From NCBI RefSeq assembly GCF_012911865.1, contig NZ_JAAXYH010000001.1, positions 434,001-498,000 of the forward strand: a DNA stretch of 64,000 nucleotides. Reading direction: 5' to 3'. Shown here in pieces: positions 44,499 to 56,934 of the stretch. Position numbers and translations under genes: made by a program. Under the pieces are notes generated by a model. That model was not told the origin of the DNA. It saw nothing but the letters and a program-made list of their open reading frames with translations, and did no database searches. The stretch comes from Shewanella salipaludis (GTDB lineage: Bacteria; Pseudomonadota; Gammaproteobacteria; Enterobacterales; Shewanellaceae). Each line of letters opens with the position of its first letter. The first letter of the stretch is position 1.

Positions 44499-44888
44499 AT
44501 GAGTAAATTTATCGTGCAGGTGAACTCGCCCGCCTATGGCTCGGCCGCGAGTATGAATGCCTATCGCTTCACCAAGGCGGCGCAGGCGCAGGGCCACAGC
44601 GTCATCCGGGTGTTTTTCTACCAGGACGGCGTGTTTAACAGCAATGCACTCAACTGCCCGGCTTCGGATGAGTTTGACCTGACCCGGGCCTGGACCGAAC
44701 TGGCCAATGACACGGGGCTCGAACTGGTCAATTGCGTCTCGGCGGCGCTCAGGCGCGGCATTCTCTCCGAGCAGGATGCCCGCGAGAATGCCAGGGAACA
44801 CTGGAACCTGGCGTCGCCCTTCGTCATGGGCGGACTGGGCGAGCTGGTGACAGGCATAGAACAGGCCGACAGAGTGGTGAGTTTCTAG
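44499..44888 (+). CDS. tusD: Sulfurtransferase TusD (129 aa)
   Basis: TusD is part of the TusBCD sulfur relay for 2-thiouridine at tRNA position 34. The DsrE fold is seen in FIVQVNSPAYGSAASMNAYRF and FFYQDGV, with the active cysteine in ELVNCVSAALRRGIL. Length and order (tusD-tusC-tusB-tusE) are as in other gamma-proteobacteria. ATG 44499 is preferred over the longer open frame. Confidence 0.93.
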   Translation: MSKFIVQVNSPAYGSAASMNAYRFTKAAQAQGHSVIRVFFYQDGVFNSNALNCPASDEFDLTRAWTELANDTGLELVNCVSAALRRGILSEQDARENAREHWNLASPFVMGGLGELVTGIEQADRVVSF

Positions 44889-44889
44889 T

Positions 44890-45246
44890 ATGAAGAAATT
44901 ATGCATAGTGTTTCGCCGCGCTCCCCATGGCACCGCCCATGGCCGTGAGGGACTGGATCTGGCGCTGCTCAGCGCCAGCTTCGAGCAGGAAGTGAGCTTG
45001 ATCTTCATGGACGAAGGTGTTCTGAACCTGTTGAAACAGCAGCAGCCCGAACTCATAGGCGCCAAGGACTACATAGCCACCTTCAAGGCCCTGCCCCTGT
45101 ATGATGTCGAGACAGTGCTTGTGTGCAAGCAGTCTCTGGCTGAATTGGGCTTGAGCGCAGGTCTGCTGTCCATTCCTGTGACTGTGTTCAATCACGAGCA
45201 AATAGCCGGCCATTTGGCTCAGGCAGATGAGGTCCTGGTCTTCTGA
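44890..45246 (+). CDS. tusC: Sulfur relay protein TusC (118 aa)
   Basis: A DsrE/DsrF-like subunit of the TusBCD hexamer, with FRRAPHGTAHGREGLDLAL, VSLIFMDEGVLNLL and the end HEQIAGHLAQADEVLVF. It lies one base after tusD, and its stop codon overlaps the start of tusB. Confidence 0.93.
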   Translation: MKKLCIVFRRAPHGTAHGREGLDLALLSASFEQEVSLIFMDEGVLNLLKQQQPELIGAKDYIATFKALPLYDVETVLVCKQSLAELGLSAGLLSIPVTVFNHEQIAGHLAQADEVLVF

Positions 45247-45527
45247 TGATACTCCACCATATTCAAACGTCCCCGAATAACGACAGCGCGCTCAAGCTAT
45301 GCCTGCGTTATGCCCGCAAGGAAGACACTATTCTGCTGGCGGGCAATGGCGTCACTGCCCTGTTGCAACGTCAGTGGGCCATGGCGCTGTCACCCTTCAA
45401 GCTCATGTTGCTGCAACAGGATGTGCAGGCCCGCGGCCTGGGCGAGCTGTTGAAGGATTTTACGCAGATAGACTATGCCGACTTCGTCGATCTGTCACTC
45501 AGTCATACCAAGGTGATCAGCTGGTGA
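45246..45527 (+). CDS. tusB: Sulfur relay protein TusB (93 aa)
   Basis: The third subunit of TusBCD. It begins [20 protein letters not shown] and ends with the [15 protein letters not shown] tail typical of TusB. It overlaps tusC by one base and tusE by four (GTGA). Confidence 0.92.
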   Translation: MILHHIQTSPNNDSALKLCLRYARKEDTILLAGNGVTALLQRQWAMALSPFKLMLLQQDVQARGLGELLKDFTQIDYADFVDLSLSHTKVISW

Positions 45528-45871
45528 GTCATACAGAGAGTTATATCGAATATCAAGGCAAACAGATAGCCACGGATCCCCAGGGTTACCTGAAGAATGT
45601 TGCCGACTGGAATGAACAAGTTGCCGAGGTTATTGCGGCGGCCGAAGACATAGAGCTCACCCCGGCCCATTGGGAAGTGATACATTTCGTGCGTAACTTC
45701 TACCTGGAATACAAGACCAGCCCGGCGATCCGTGTGTTGGTCAAGGCGCTGGGCCAGGCATTGGGGCCGGATAAGGGCAACTCCAAATACCTCTACACCC
45801 TGTTCCCTATCGGTCCGGCGAAACAAGCGACCAAGATTGCCGGCCTGCCGAAACCGGCCAAGTGCCTCTAG
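45524..45871 (+). CDS. tusE: Sulfurtransferase TusE (DsrC family, 115 aa)
   Basis: TusE accepts sulfur from TusD and passes it to MnmA. The DsrC-like pattern includes [36 protein letters not shown] and the penultimate active cysteine in PKPAKCL. The start is GTG 45524, overlapping the tusB stop codon; that overlap and the N-terminal sequence [13 protein letters not shown] decide the start. Confidence 0.93.
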   Translation: MSHTESYIEYQGKQIATDPQGYLKNVADWNEQVAEVIAAAEDIELTPAHWEVIHFVRNFYLEYKTSPAIRVLVKALGQALGPDKGNSKYLYTLFPIGPAKQATKIAGLPKPAKCL

Positions 45872-45931
45872 CCCTGATCTCCATGGGTCAGGCAACGGCG
45901 GCAGGCAAGGCAAATTGAGATAAAAAAAGCG

Positions 45932-45956
45932 CCGAACTCGTGTCGGCGCTTTTTTA
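45932..45956. terminator. Bidirectional terminator between tusE and a small ORF
   Basis: An AGCGCCGA/TGTCGGCGCT stem (with a one-base mismatch) is flanked by A7 and T6. The stop codon of the leftward 40-aa ORF lies in its right flank. Confidence 0.8.
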
Positions 45957-46076
45957 GTAGAGGTGTTGCAGCACCAGCCAGAGCGCTTTGCCTAAGGTCG
46001 TCAACATGACCCCTGAAAACAGGCTTATGATGACGACATAGGAAAGCCAGCGAAGATAACGCTGACCCTTGTCCAT
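45954..46076 (-). CDS. Small membrane protein downstream of serS (40 aa)
   Basis: A 40-codon frame encodes MDKGQRYLRW, then LSYVVIISLFSGVMLTTLGK and ALWLVLQHLY. It has a basic start and one long hydrophobic segment, like other small inner-membrane proteins. It starts 18 bases after the serS stop codon and ends at the terminator, so it is placed as the last gene of the rarA-crcB-serS unit. The ribosome-binding site is weak. The function is unknown. Confidence 0.55.
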   Translation of the reverse strand: MDKGQRYLRWLSYVVIISLFSGVMLTTLGKALWLVLQHLY

Positions 46077-46094
46077 CGAATATCAATCAACTCC

Positions 46095-47384
<1,290 letters not shown>

Positions 47385-47399
47385 TTATATTCTTTATGG

Positions 47400-47774
47400 T
47401 TAAAGGCGCGAAAAAATCAGTTGTTGACCCAAGTACACCATGAATAGACACAGACTCAGGTTAAGCACTACATTCATAATCGCTTTCAACAACTGGCCCT
47501 CCTGCATCAGCAGCAAGGTCTCGTTGGAGAAAGTGGAAAACGTCGTCAGGGCACCGAGCAGGCCGACACCGACTAAGGCTTTCAATTCCGGGCTGACATG
47601 TGTTGCCTGCCCCAAGGCATAAATCATGCCCATTGAAAATGAGCCTAAGATATTGACCAACAGTGTACCAAAAGGAAAACCACTGCCAAATAGCTGAAAC
47701 ATCAATATTGAAACAAGATAGCGCAAAACCGCACCGATCGAACCGCCAAGCGCGACAAAAAGCAAATTAATCAT
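47400..47774 (-). CDS. crcB: Fluoride ion channel CrcB/FluC (124 aa)
   Basis: Four membrane helices with [25 protein letters not shown] and [16 protein letters not shown] are characteristic of FluC fluoride channels, which act as dual-topology dimers. The ATG at 47774 overlaps the rarA 3' end by eight bases; the longer open frame is not membrane-like. It lies between rarA and serS. Confidence 0.93.
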   Translation of the reverse strand: MINLLFVALGGSIGAVLRYLVSILMFQLFGSGFPFGTLLVNILGSFSMGMIYALGQATHVSPELKALVGVGLLGALTTFSTFSNETLLLMQEGQLLKAIMNVVLNLSLCLFMVYLGQQLIFSRL

Positions 47775-49098
47775 AACGTTTTGTCTCGCTGTCGCTGTCC
47801 CACTGCGCCAATTGTGCCAATTTATCCCTGATACGCTTCTCGAAACCGCGCTCGGTCGGATAGTAGAAACGCGCCTCCTGCAGCGCAGGTGGAAAATAGT
47901 TTTCACCACTGGCATAGGCATGGGGTTCATCGTGGGCATAACGGTAGCCCTCTCCCATGCCCAGCTCCTGCATCAACTTGGTCGGCGCGTTGCGCAGGTG
48001 CAGCGGCACGGCTTCCTGACCCGTTTCCCGCGCCAGGGCGCGGGCGGCCTTGAAGGCGGTATACACGGCATTGCTCTTGGGGGCACTGGCGAGATAGACG
48101 ATGGCCTGGGCTATGGCCCGCTCGCCTTCGGCCGGGCCGACTCGATGGAAACAATCCCAGGCGTTGAGGGCTATGGTCATGGCGGCGGGATCTGCGTTGC
48201 CGACATCTTCCGAGGCGATGGCCAGCAGGCGTCGGGCGACATACAGGGGATCGCCGCCGCCTTCGAGAATGCGGCAATACCAGTACAGGGCGGCGTCCGG
48301 CGCCGAGCCGCGGATGGACTTATGCACCGCCGAGATCAGATCGTAGAACTGATCGCCATTCTTATCGAAGCCCGCCAGTTGATGGCCGGCCACCTGGGAC
48401 AGGTGGCTAACCTCGAACTCGCCGCCATCGGGCAGCATGTCACTCATCAGCTCGATGAGGTTGAGCGCCTTGCGCGCATCGCCATCGCATAACTTAGCGA
48501 GTTTTTCGCTCACCTCCCCCGGCATGGACAGGCAGCGCTGGCCCAGTCCCCGATCGGCATCGGCCAAGGCCTGGGCCACTATCCGGGTGATCTCGTCCTT
48601 ACCCAGGCGTTTAATCAGATAGACCCGCGCCCTGGATAACAAGGCGTTGTTGAGCTCGAACGAGGGGTTTTCCGTGGTGGCGCCAACGAAGATCACCGTG
48701 CCGTCTTCGATGAAGGGCAGAAAGGCGTCCTGTTGGCTCTTGTTAAACCTGTGGACCTCGTCGACGAACAGCAAGGTGCGCTGTCCGCGGGATTGGGCCA
48801 CGGCTTTGGCCTGCTCAATCGCCGCGCGTATTTCTTTCACCCCGGAGCTGACCGCCGAGATGCGTTCGACATGGGCATTGGCATAATGGGCCACCAATTC
48901 CGCCAGTGTGGTCTTGCCGGTACCAGGAGGTCCCCACAGCAACATGGAGTGCGCCCGGCCGGCCTCGAGCGCCTGGCGCAAGGGTTGTCCCTGGCCAAGC
49001 AAATGGGCCTGGCCTATGTATTCCTCCAATACCCTGGGGCGCATTCTTGCGGCCAGGGGACGAAAGTCGGGGGCAAAATCGAAACTTAAGCTGCTCAC
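47767..49098 (-). CDS. rarA: Replication-associated recombination protein RarA (443 aa)
   Basis: A AAA+ ATPase with Walker [13 protein letters not shown], Walker [17 protein letters not shown] and the sensor region [19 protein letters not shown]. It acts at stalled replication forks (also named MgsA). It overlaps lolA by four bases and crcB by eight, indicating a tightly packed operon downstream of ftsK. Confidence 0.95.
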   Translation of the reverse strand: MSSLSFDFAPDFRPLAARMRPRVLEEYIGQAHLLGQGQPLRQALEAGRAHSMLLWGPPGTGKTTLAELVAHYANAHVERISAVSSGVKEIRAAIEQAKAVAQSRGQRTLLFVDEVHRFNKSQQDAFLPFIEDGTVIFVGATTENPSFELNNALLSRARVYLIKRLGKDEITRIVAQALADADRGLGQRCLSMPGEVSEKLAKLCDGDARKALNLIELMSDMLPDGGEFEVSHLSQVAGHQLAGFDKNGDQFYDLISAVHKSIRGSAPDAALYWYCRILEGGGDPLYVARRLLAIASEDVGNADPAAMTIALNAWDCFHRVGPAEGERAIAQAIVYLASAPKSNAVYTAFKAARALARETGQEAVPLHLRNAPTKLMQELGMGEGYRYAHDEPHAYASGENYFPPALQEARFYYPTERGFEKRIRDKLAQLAQWDSDSETKRYD

Positions 49099-49760
49099 TG
49101 CTTTACCTGAACCTCGGGGTTCCGGCGTTGATCGTCTATGTCGACATCCGCCGGCGCACTGAAGTGGAATAGCGCCATCTCGCTGTCTTGCATGGGACGT
49201 TGCTCGCTGAGCCGGAAACGGCTCAGGTTGCCCTGTTCATCCTCGATACGAAAATCCGTCAACAACTTGGCCTCGAAACACAGGTTGACCGCCTGCACAC
49301 TGGTATCGGTCGCCTTGGGACGAATGGCGAAACACTCGTGGGCCGGATCATCGTCAGACACGTCACGGCTGACATCATATTGCGCCCAGGTTTGCGCATC
49401 CCTGTGTACCAGCAAGGCGATGGGCGAAGCCTGTATCGCCTGATCCATGTCCATCAGAGTGACTTCTTCGGCGAAGGGATTATAGATCCACAGTTCTGTG
49501 CCATCGGCGACGATCAAAGACTCATCCGGGGCCGTCAGGTGCCAGTAAAACTGGTTGGGATAAGCCAGGGCGAACACACCGCTGCCCTGTTGGATCAGCT
49601 TCTGATTGACGTCCATTACCGTCTGCTGGAACTCGGCCCGCAGGGAGGACATATCCGTCAGCCTGGCTCTGAGCAGCTCGGCATCGTCGGCCCAGACGTA
49701 TGTCTGGGTCATAAGGGGAATTGCGAATACTAATGCTTTGAATAATTTAGTCACTCTCAA
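49095..49760 (-). CDS. lolA: Outer-membrane lipoprotein carrier LolA (221 aa)
   Basis: A periplasmic chaperone that carries lipoproteins from LolCDE to LolB. A signal peptide ends at VWADDAELL, followed by the LolA pattern [19 protein letters not shown], quoted in part, and [21 protein letters not shown]. The gene is nine bases after ftsK, and its stop codon overlaps the rarA start. Confidence 0.94.
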   Translation of the reverse strand: MRVTKLFKALVFAIPLMTQTYVWADDAELLRARLTDMSSLRAEFQQTVMDVNQKLIQQGSGVFALAYPNQFYWHLTAPDESLIVADGTELWIYNPFAEEVTLMDMDQAIQASPIALLVHRDAQTWAQYDVSRDVSDDDPAHECFAIRPKATDTSVQAVNLCFEAKLLTDFRIEDEQGNLSRFRLSEQRPMQDSEMALFHFSAPADVDIDDQRRNPEVQVKQ

Positions 49761-49769
49761 CCTCAGTCG

Positions 49770-52370
49770 TTAAAAATTTTTAGGTGGCGGCGGTGCCAGC
49801 ACTTCACGGTTACCGTTGTGCCCCTGGGAGCTGACTATGCCCTGCATTTCCATCTGCTCTATGATACGGGCCGCCCTGTTATAGCCTATCTTGAATTTAC
49901 GCTGCACGCTGGAAATCGAGCCTCTGCGGGTCTCGGTGACGAAGGCGACGGCCTCGTCGTAGAGGGGGTCCAACTCATCGTCCCCTTCGGCGGCTTCACC
50001 CGGCAACAGCACTTGCTCGCCATCGTTGGCTCCCTGCAATATATCCTCTATGTACTGGGGCTTGCCGCGGGCATGCCAGTCGGCGACGACCTTATGCACT
50101 TCATGGTCGTCGATGAAGGCGCCATGCACCCGGGTGGGAACACTGGTGCCCGGCGGCAGGTAGAGCATGTCGCCCATGCCCAGCAGTGTCTCGGCACCCT
50201 GTTGATCCAATATGGTGCGAGAGTCTATCCGTGAGGATACCTGGAAGGCCATGCGGGTGGGAATGTTGGCCTTGATGAGGCCGGTGATCACATCCACCGA
50301 AGGTCTCTGGGTCGCCAGGATCAGATGTATGCCGGCGGCACGGGCCTTCTGGGCGATACGGGCGATGAGCTCTTCGACCTTCTTGCCGACGATCATCATC
50401 ATGTCGGCAAACTCATCGACCACCACCACTATCGATGGCAGTTTGTCCAGCTCTGGGGCTTCCGGCTCCATGCTGTCCGAAGACTTCCACAGCGGATCCA
50501 GTATGGCTTCGCCGCGGGCCTTGGCCTCGGCGATTTTCGCATTGTAGCCCTTGAGGTTACGCACACCGAGCGCCGACATCAGCTTGTAGCGCCGCTCCAT
50601 CTCCCCCACACACCAACGCAGTGCATTGGCGGCTTCCTTCATGTCGGTCACCACTTCACACAGAAGATGGGGAATGCCTTCGTACACAGACAGCTCCAGC
50701 ATCTTGGGATCTATCATGATGAAGCGCACATCTTCCGGGCCGGACTTATACAGCAGGCTGGTGATCATCACGTTGACCCCGACCGACTTGCCCGAGCCCG
50801 TGGTACCCGCCACCAAGAGGTGCGGCATCTTGCCGAGGTCGACCACCACGGGATCGCCGGAAATGTCCTGCCCCAACACCATGGTCAGATTCGACTTATT
50901 CTCGGTGAAGGCGTCGCAGTCGAGTACATCACGCATATACACGGTTTCACGGAACTTGTTCGGCAACTCCAGACCCACATAGGCCTTGCCCGGGATCACT
51001 TCGACCACCCGCACACTCTCGGCCAGCAGAGAGCGGGCCAAATCCTTGGAGAGGTTGGAAATCTTGGACGCCTTCACCCCGGGGGCCAATTCGAGTTCGA
51101 AACGGGTGATCACTGGGCCTGGATAGACGCCGACCACGTTGGCTATGATATTAAAATCGGCCAGCTTGGTTTCGACCAAACGGGCGACCAGATCCAGCTC
51201 GGCCTGGCTGATGGGATTCTTCTTGCGATCCGGCACGTCGAGCAAGTTGATGCTCGGCAGAGGTTCCATGGGCTCGCTGCGGCTCTGGAGCTCGCCCTGG
51301 TTGGGCAATACCACTATGCCGTCGACTATCTTGGCTTTGGTTTCCTGGGGCTTGGCAACTTGCTTGCTGCGCTGCGCCAGACTGACGGCACCGGTCGATG
51401 CCTTGGTATCGAAATCTATGTCTGTGATGACCTCATCGTCATCATAATCTGCGCCCTCATCGCGGGCGGTCCAGGGAGGCGTGGACCCTGTTGCCGACTC
51501 GGGACTAAACTCAGGCTTGGGTTCCAACTTGGGTTCTATCCTGAGGTTCTGCTTCAGGCGGTTGACAGACAAGAGCTCGCGAATGCCGGATCTGGGCTTG
51601 TCAGCACTGTCCTGAATGTCCTGCGTTTCAGCCGCTTCGTCATAGACCTCATCATCCGCCTCATAGCCGCCGTCTGCTACCTGCGTTTGGCTATGGCGAT
51701 GCTGACGGAATTTATCGACCACGGACATGAAGCCACGGGTATCCTCAGTCTCGGCCGGCCGCCTGAAATAACCCGGGATACGGCGCAGGAAGCGAAAGCC
51801 CCGGATGGCGGCGAACCCGGTCAACTCGACGACTGTGACCCAGCTGATGCCCGTCAGCAGGGTGAAACCGGCGCCGACGAAGCATAGCAGCAGCAAGGTT
51901 GTGCCCAGCTGATTGAAGTAAGGCAACATGGCCTGGCCTATCACATCTCCGGCAACTCCGCCGGCGGAGAACTCGTAGATATCGTTGGCGTTCATGCTCG
52001 CCAACGCCGCCAGGCTGAGCACCACCAAGAGGAAACCTATTAAACGTAAACCCACGGAAAAATAGTCAATTTCCAGTAGCTTATGGGCACGTTTGAAGAT
52101 GAGCCAGCCGGTGGCGGCGGTGATCATGGGGATCAGATAGGCAGTAAAACCGAAGAAATACAGCAACACATCGGCCAGCCAGGCACCGACGGCCCCAGTG
52201 AGATTTTTAATCTCGCCTTGAAAGTGTGACTGACTCCAGCCCGGGTCGACAGGATCGAAACTGGTCAGGGCCAAAAGGATATAAGTCGCCACCATGCAAC
52301 ATAAAATGAGGCCGCCTTCCAGCAGGCGCTGCAGTCCGCTGAGCGTAGATACACTATTTTCCTGAGACAA
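49770..52370 (-). CDS. ftsK: DNA translocase FtsK (866 aa)
   Basis: FtsK couples division to chromosome segregation and activates XerCD at dif. Four or more N-terminal membrane helices are followed by an acidic linker of only about 200 residues. The motor has Walker [13 protein letters not shown], Walker [11 protein letters not shown] and [15 protein letters not shown]. The C-terminal gamma domain ([15 protein letters not shown]) reads KOPS octamers. At 866 aa it is much shorter than E. coli FtsK, because of the shorter linker. Its target dif lies 26 kb away in the same window. Confidence 0.96.
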   Translation of the reverse strand: MSQENSVSTLSGLQRLLEGGLILCCMVATYILLALTSFDPVDPGWSQSHFQGEIKNLTGAVGAWLADVLLYFFGFTAYLIPMITAATGWLIFKRAHKLLEIDYFSVGLRLIGFLLVVLSLAALASMNANDIYEFSAGGVAGDVIGQAMLPYFNQLGTTLLLLCFVGAGFTLLTGISWVTVVELTGFAAIRGFRFLRRIPGYFRRPAETEDTRGFMSVVDKFRQHRHSQTQVADGGYEADDEVYDEAAETQDIQDSADKPRSGIRELLSVNRLKQNLRIEPKLEPKPEFSPESATGSTPPWTARDEGADYDDDEVITDIDFDTKASTGAVSLAQRSKQVAKPQETKAKIVDGIVVLPNQGELQSRSEPMEPLPSINLLDVPDRKKNPISQAELDLVARLVETKLADFNIIANVVGVYPGPVITRFELELAPGVKASKISNLSKDLARSLLAESVRVVEVIPGKAYVGLELPNKFRETVYMRDVLDCDAFTENKSNLTMVLGQDISGDPVVVDLGKMPHLLVAGTTGSGKSVGVNVMITSLLYKSGPEDVRFIMIDPKMLELSVYEGIPHLLCEVVTDMKEAANALRWCVGEMERRYKLMSALGVRNLKGYNAKIAEAKARGEAILDPLWKSSDSMEPEAPELDKLPSIVVVVDEFADMMMIVGKKVEELIARIAQKARAAGIHLILATQRPSVDVITGLIKANIPTRMAFQVSSRIDSRTILDQQGAETLLGMGDMLYLPPGTSVPTRVHGAFIDDHEVHKVVADWHARGKPQYIEDILQGANDGEQVLLPGEAAEGDDELDPLYDEAVAFVTETRRGSISSVQRKFKIGYNRAARIIEQMEMQGIVSSQGHNGNREVLAPPPPKNF

Positions 52371-52639
52371 ACGAAGAATCCATAAAATGATGAAAACAGG
52401 TGTCGTAACGATACCAGAATCTTAGTGAATGTGCAGCGAATTAACTTGTGTTCACGACAAATCAGGGGTATCAAGCGGGAAAATTGGGTTTTAGTCAATT
52501 TGCGATCGGGGGATGGGCGCTAAAAGGCTTGTCAGACAGTGATTTCCCGGCGCTTGCCTCGAAAGCCGCTGCCGTATGCTTTCACTCTTTAGTCTGGGTA
52601 TTGGCGCGGATAACCCGGATGCCAGGCTGTAAAAACACA

Positions 52640-52664
52640 AAAAAATAAGGGGCCCAGGGCCCCA
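52640..52664 (-). terminator. Terminator of lrp
   Basis: GGGGCCC and GGGCCCC arms are followed on the minus strand by TTATTTTTTT, 19 bases past the lrp stop codon. Confidence 0.8.
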
Positions 52665-52682
52665 TATTTATAAACCTGATTA

Positions 52683-53195
52683 TCAGGCGCTTGTGGCTTC
52701 TGATAACTGGTTTATAGCGACCCTGCTGGTTTGTTTGACTTCTTCCATGACGACATAGGTACGGGTGTCTGAGACGGCAGGTAACTTCAACAGTGTTTCT
52801 CCCAACAGGCGACGATAGGCTGACATGTCTGAAACACGGGTTTTCAGCAAGTAGTCAAAGTCACCCGAGACCAGATGACATTCTTGAATGTCGTCCAGGA
52901 ATTGCACTGCGCGGTTAAATTTGTCGAAGACTTCGGGAGTATCACGGCTTAAGGTGATCTCGACGAATACCAGGAGTGATGCGCCCAAGAAATGGGGATT
53001 GACCAAGGCGGTGTAGCCATTGATGTATCCTTGCTTTTCGAGTCGTTTTACCCTTTCCAAACAAGGGGTTGGACTAAGCCCTACCCTTTTTGACAATTCG
53101 ACATTTGAAATGCGACCATCAAGTTGAAGTTCGTTAAGAATGTTACGATCGATGCGATCCAAGTCTTTTACAGGACTCTTTTTATTATATGCCAT
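52683..53195 (-). CDS. lrp: Leucine-responsive regulator Lrp (170 aa)
   Basis: An AsnC/Lrp-type helix-turn-helix (LDRIDRNILNELQLDGRISN, VELSKRVGLSPTPCLERVKR) is joined to a RAM ligand domain (SLLVFVEITLSRDTP, ECHLVSGDFDYLLKTRV). The length is that of global Lrp. It is divergent from alanine dehydrogenase, so alanine or leucine levels probably regulate ald through this protein. Confidence 0.95.
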   Translation of the reverse strand: MAYNKKSPVKDLDRIDRNILNELQLDGRISNVELSKRVGLSPTPCLERVKRLEKQGYINGYTALVNPHFLGASLLVFVEITLSRDTPEVFDKFNRAVQFLDDIQECHLVSGDFDYLLKTRVSDMSAYRRLLGETLLKLPAVSDTRTYVVMEEVKQTSRVAINQLSEATSA

Positions 53196-53376
53196 TATAT
53201 TTGACCTTGTTTTATTACTAAAACAACATTTTCTTCTTCGTATGTCGAAAGTTCAGCAGCATAAACTGCATCCGGGATACTATACTAGATATCCCTGAAT
53301 TAATCACGTTCAGGCCACGATAAAATAACAAATATGCCCATATTTACTGGGTTTTCAAGCAACTGAGGCTCGAAAG

Positions 53377-54489
53377 ATGATAATTGGTGTTCCTAAGGAA
53401 ATCAAAAACCACGAATACCGTGTTGGCATGGTACCTTCCAGCGTTCGCGAACTGACCCTGAAAGGCCATGAGGTTTTTGTTGAAACAAATGCAGGCACTG
53501 GTATCGGTTTTACCGACCAGGATTATATCGATGCAGGCGCACAGATCTTAGCCACTGCGGCGGAAGTGTTTGCCAAAGCCGATATGATAGTCAAAGTAAA
53601 GGAGCCCCAGGCAGTTGAACGCGCTATGTTGCGTCACGACCAGATCCTGTTTACTTATCTGCATTTGGCGCCAGATTTACCCCAAACTGAAGATTTGCTC
53701 AAGAGCGGTGCAGTTTGTATCGCCTATGAAACAGTCACCGATGACCGTGGCGGCCTGCCCCTGTTGGCGCCTATGTCTGAAGTGGCCGGTCGTATGTCTA
53801 TCCAGGCCGGTGCCATGGCGCTGGAAAAATCCATGGGCGGCCGCGGTATGTTGCTCGGCGGTGTCCCGGGTGTTGAACCAGCCAAAGTTGTCATCATAGG
53901 TGGCGGCATGGTGGGCACCAACGCGGCGCAAATGGCTGTTGGCATGGGCGCAGATGTCGTAGTACTGGATCGCAGCATAGACGCACTGCGTCGCCTGAAC
54001 GTCCAGTTCGGTTCGGCCGTTAAGGCCATCTACTCGACTGCCGATGCCATCGAGCGTCACGTTATCGAAGCCGACTTGGTTATCGGTGGCGTCTTGGTAC
54101 CAGGTGCTGCAGCACCTAAACTGGTGACCAAGGAAATGATCCGCCGCATGAAGCCAGGCAGCGCCATCGTTGACGTGGCCATAGACCAAGGCGGTTGTGT
54201 CGAAACTTCCCATGCGACGACACACCAAGATCCTACCTATATCGTCGATGAGGTAGTGCATTACTGTGTGGCTAACATGCCGGGTGCGGTTGCCCGTACT
54301 TCGACCTTCGCCCTGAATAACGCCACTCTGCCATACATCATCAAGTTGGCGAACCAAGGTTATAAGGCGGCCCTGTTGAGCGACAAGCATCTCCTGAACG
54401 GTCTTAACGTGATGCACGGTAAGCTGACCTGTAAAGAAGTTGCCGAAGCGCTGAGCCTTGACTACACGGCCCCCACTGCACTACTGTAA
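53377..54489 (+). CDS. ald: Alanine dehydrogenase Ald (370 aa)
   Basis: Ald oxidatively deaminates L-alanine to pyruvate with NAD. The signature GVPKEIKNHEYRVGMVPSSV opens the protein, followed by YLHLAPDLPQT, the Rossmann motif IIGGGMVGTNAAQMAVGMGA and the VVDVAIDQGG-like IVDVAIDQGGC. The length is standard. It is monocistronic with a strong terminator and is divergent from lrp, as in other Shewanella. Confidence 0.96.
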   Translation: MIIGVPKEIKNHEYRVGMVPSSVRELTLKGHEVFVETNAGTGIGFTDQDYIDAGAQILATAAEVFAKADMIVKVKEPQAVERAMLRHDQILFTYLHLAPDLPQTEDLLKSGAVCIAYETVTDDRGGLPLLAPMSEVAGRMSIQAGAMALEKSMGGRGMLLGGVPGVEPAKVVIIGGGMVGTNAAQMAVGMGADVVVLDRSIDALRRLNVQFGSAVKAIYSTADAIERHVIEADLVIGGVLVPGAAAPKLVTKEMIRRMKPGSAIVDVAIDQGGCVETSHATTHQDPTYIVDEVVHYCVANMPGAVARTSTFALNNATLPYIIKLANQGYKAALLSDKHLLNGLNVMHGKLTCKEVAEALSLDYTAPTALL

Positions 54490-54507
54490 CCCAATACAGA
54501 TCAAGTG

Positions 54508-54534
54508 AAGGGAGCTCTCGAGCTCCCTTTTTTT
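54508..54534 (+). terminator. Terminator of ald
   Basis: AAGGGAGCT and AGCTCCCTT arms around CTCG, followed by a T run. Confidence 0.9.
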
Positions 54535-54608
54535 CGATCGGGTTTTCGATTAGAGCAATCTAAAATAACGACAAGACAGCGCTTTACCCCTACAGGTAAA
54601 TTCTCTAA

Positions 54609-55595
<987 letters not shown>

Positions 55596-55617
55596 TACCT
55601 AGAACCTATGGTTAACG

Positions 55618-55645
55618 ATAGCAGGCGCTGGCCTGCTATTTTTTT
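55618..55645 (+). terminator. Terminator of trxB
   Basis: ATAGCAGG and CCTGCTAT arms around CGCTGG, followed by T7. Confidence 0.9.
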
Positions 55646-55690
55646 AGCCCTGCCAAATGGCCGTTGCCGATCGCCATTTTTGGCCACAAA

Positions 55691-55712
55691 AAAAGGGACC
55701 ATTCGGTCCCTT
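55691..55712 (-). terminator. Terminator of the infC-rpmI-rplT operon
   Basis: AAGGGACC and GGTCCCTT arms around a 4-nt loop, with T7 next to the stem on the minus strand, 24 bases past the rplT stop codon. Confidence 0.88.
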
Positions 55713-55735
55713 CTTTAAAGCACATCACTAATTTC

Positions 55736-56092
55736 TTAGTTCAAAGCTTCTTTTGCTTTTTCAACTAAAGTTGCGAATACAACTTTGTCGAAAACAGCTA
55801 TGTCTGCCAAAATCTTACGATCAATTTCGATAGACGCCTTCTTCAGACCGTTGATGAAACGGCTGTAAGACAGACCATTTTGACGAGCCGCTGCGTTGAT
55901 ACGTGCAATCCACAGTTGACGGAATTGACGTTTTTTCTGACGACGGTCACGGTAAGCATATTGACCAGCTTTAGTTACTGCCTGAACAGCAACACGGTAA
56001 GTACGGCTACGAGCGCCATAATAACCTTTGGCTAGTTTTAAAACTTTCTTGTGACGAGCACGAGCGGTTACACCACGCTTAACTCTTGGCAT
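55736..56092 (-). CDS. rplT: 50S ribosomal protein L20 (118 aa)
   Basis: A basic r-protein with the L20 pattern [20 protein letters not shown] and [20 protein letters not shown]. In gamma-proteobacteria L20 also represses its own operon by binding a leader pseudoknot; I did not locate that element. It is the last gene of thrS-infC-rpmI-rplT. Confidence 0.97.
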
Positions 56093-56108
56093 TTTCTAAT
56101 CTCCTAAA

Positions 56109-56303
56109 TTAAGCGTATGGTAACTGACGCGCGATTGCTGGAACGTCAGACTTAGCAACTAAACATTTTGCACGTAAGTGACGCTTACGCTTAGTGCTTT
56201 TCTTGGTCAAAATGTGACGTAAATGTGCTTGCTTACGCTTGAAACCATTGGCGGTTTTCTTAAAACGCTTCGCTACACCCTTGTCTGTTTTCATTTTAGG
56301 CAT
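56109..56303 (-). CDS. rpmI: 50S ribosomal protein L35 (64 aa)
   Basis: A small, very basic protein with the L35 signature [20 protein letters not shown] and [15 protein letters not shown]. It lies between infC and rplT on the same strand. Confidence 0.97.
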
Positions 56304-56388
56304 TTGCTAAAACTCCGCATTGGGATATTAATAAAACGTAAGGCGAGCAAAGGCCACGAGTGGCCTTTGCTACTTTAGGTTTGCCCTA

Positions 56389-56931
56389 CTATTTCTTTTT
56401 AGGCGCTAACACCATGATTGCTTGTCGACCTTCCATTTTCGGGAAAGATTCAACAACCGCACATTCTTCCAAATCGGCCTTGATACGGTTCAACAGAGCC
56501 ATACCCAGGTTTTGGTGTGCCATTTCGCGACCTCGGAAACGCAGCGTGATTTTCGCTTTGTCCCCGTCTTCCAGAAAACGTATCAGGTTGCGTAGTTTTA
56601 CCTGATAGTCGTTTTCGTCAGTTCCAGGACGGAATTTGATTTCCTTAACCTGAACCTGTTTTTGCTTCTTCTTTTGTTCTTTCTGGGCTTTCGCCTTATC
56701 AAAAAGATACTTACCGTAGTCCATTATACGACAGACTGGAGGTTCAGCATTTGGACTGATTTCAACGAGATCGACTCCCGCCTCGTCGGCCAAATTCTGA
56801 GCATCTTTGATGCTTACCACACCAATAGCTTCACCATCAATGCCGGTTAAACGTACTTCTGGTACGCCTGTTATTTCTTCATTGATTCTATTAGGGGCCG
56901 GCTGACGCCCTGCTGTTTTTTTGATCTTTAT
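56389..56931 (-). CDS. infC: Translation initiation factor IF-3, AUA start (180 aa)
   Basis: IF-3 prevents subunit joining and checks start codons. The domain pattern is [36 protein letters not shown] and the end VLAPKKK. The first ATG in frame (56820) would remove the conserved N-terminus ([22 protein letters not shown]). In-frame ATA at 56929-56931 is preceded by GGAGG eight bases upstream, inside the end of thrS. Non-AUG starts are typical of infC, where they allow autoregulation. The E. coli gene uses AUU. Confidence 0.93.
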   Translation of the reverse strand: MKIKKTAGRQPAPNRINEEITGVPEVRLTGIDGEAIGVVSIKDAQNLADEAGVDLVEISPNAEPPVCRIMDYGKYLFDKAKAQKEQKKKQKQVQVKEIKFRPGTDENDYQVKLRNLIRFLEDGDKAKITLRFRGREMAHQNLGMALLNRIKADLEECAVVESFPKMEGRQAIMVLAPKKK

Positions 56932-56934
56932 GAC

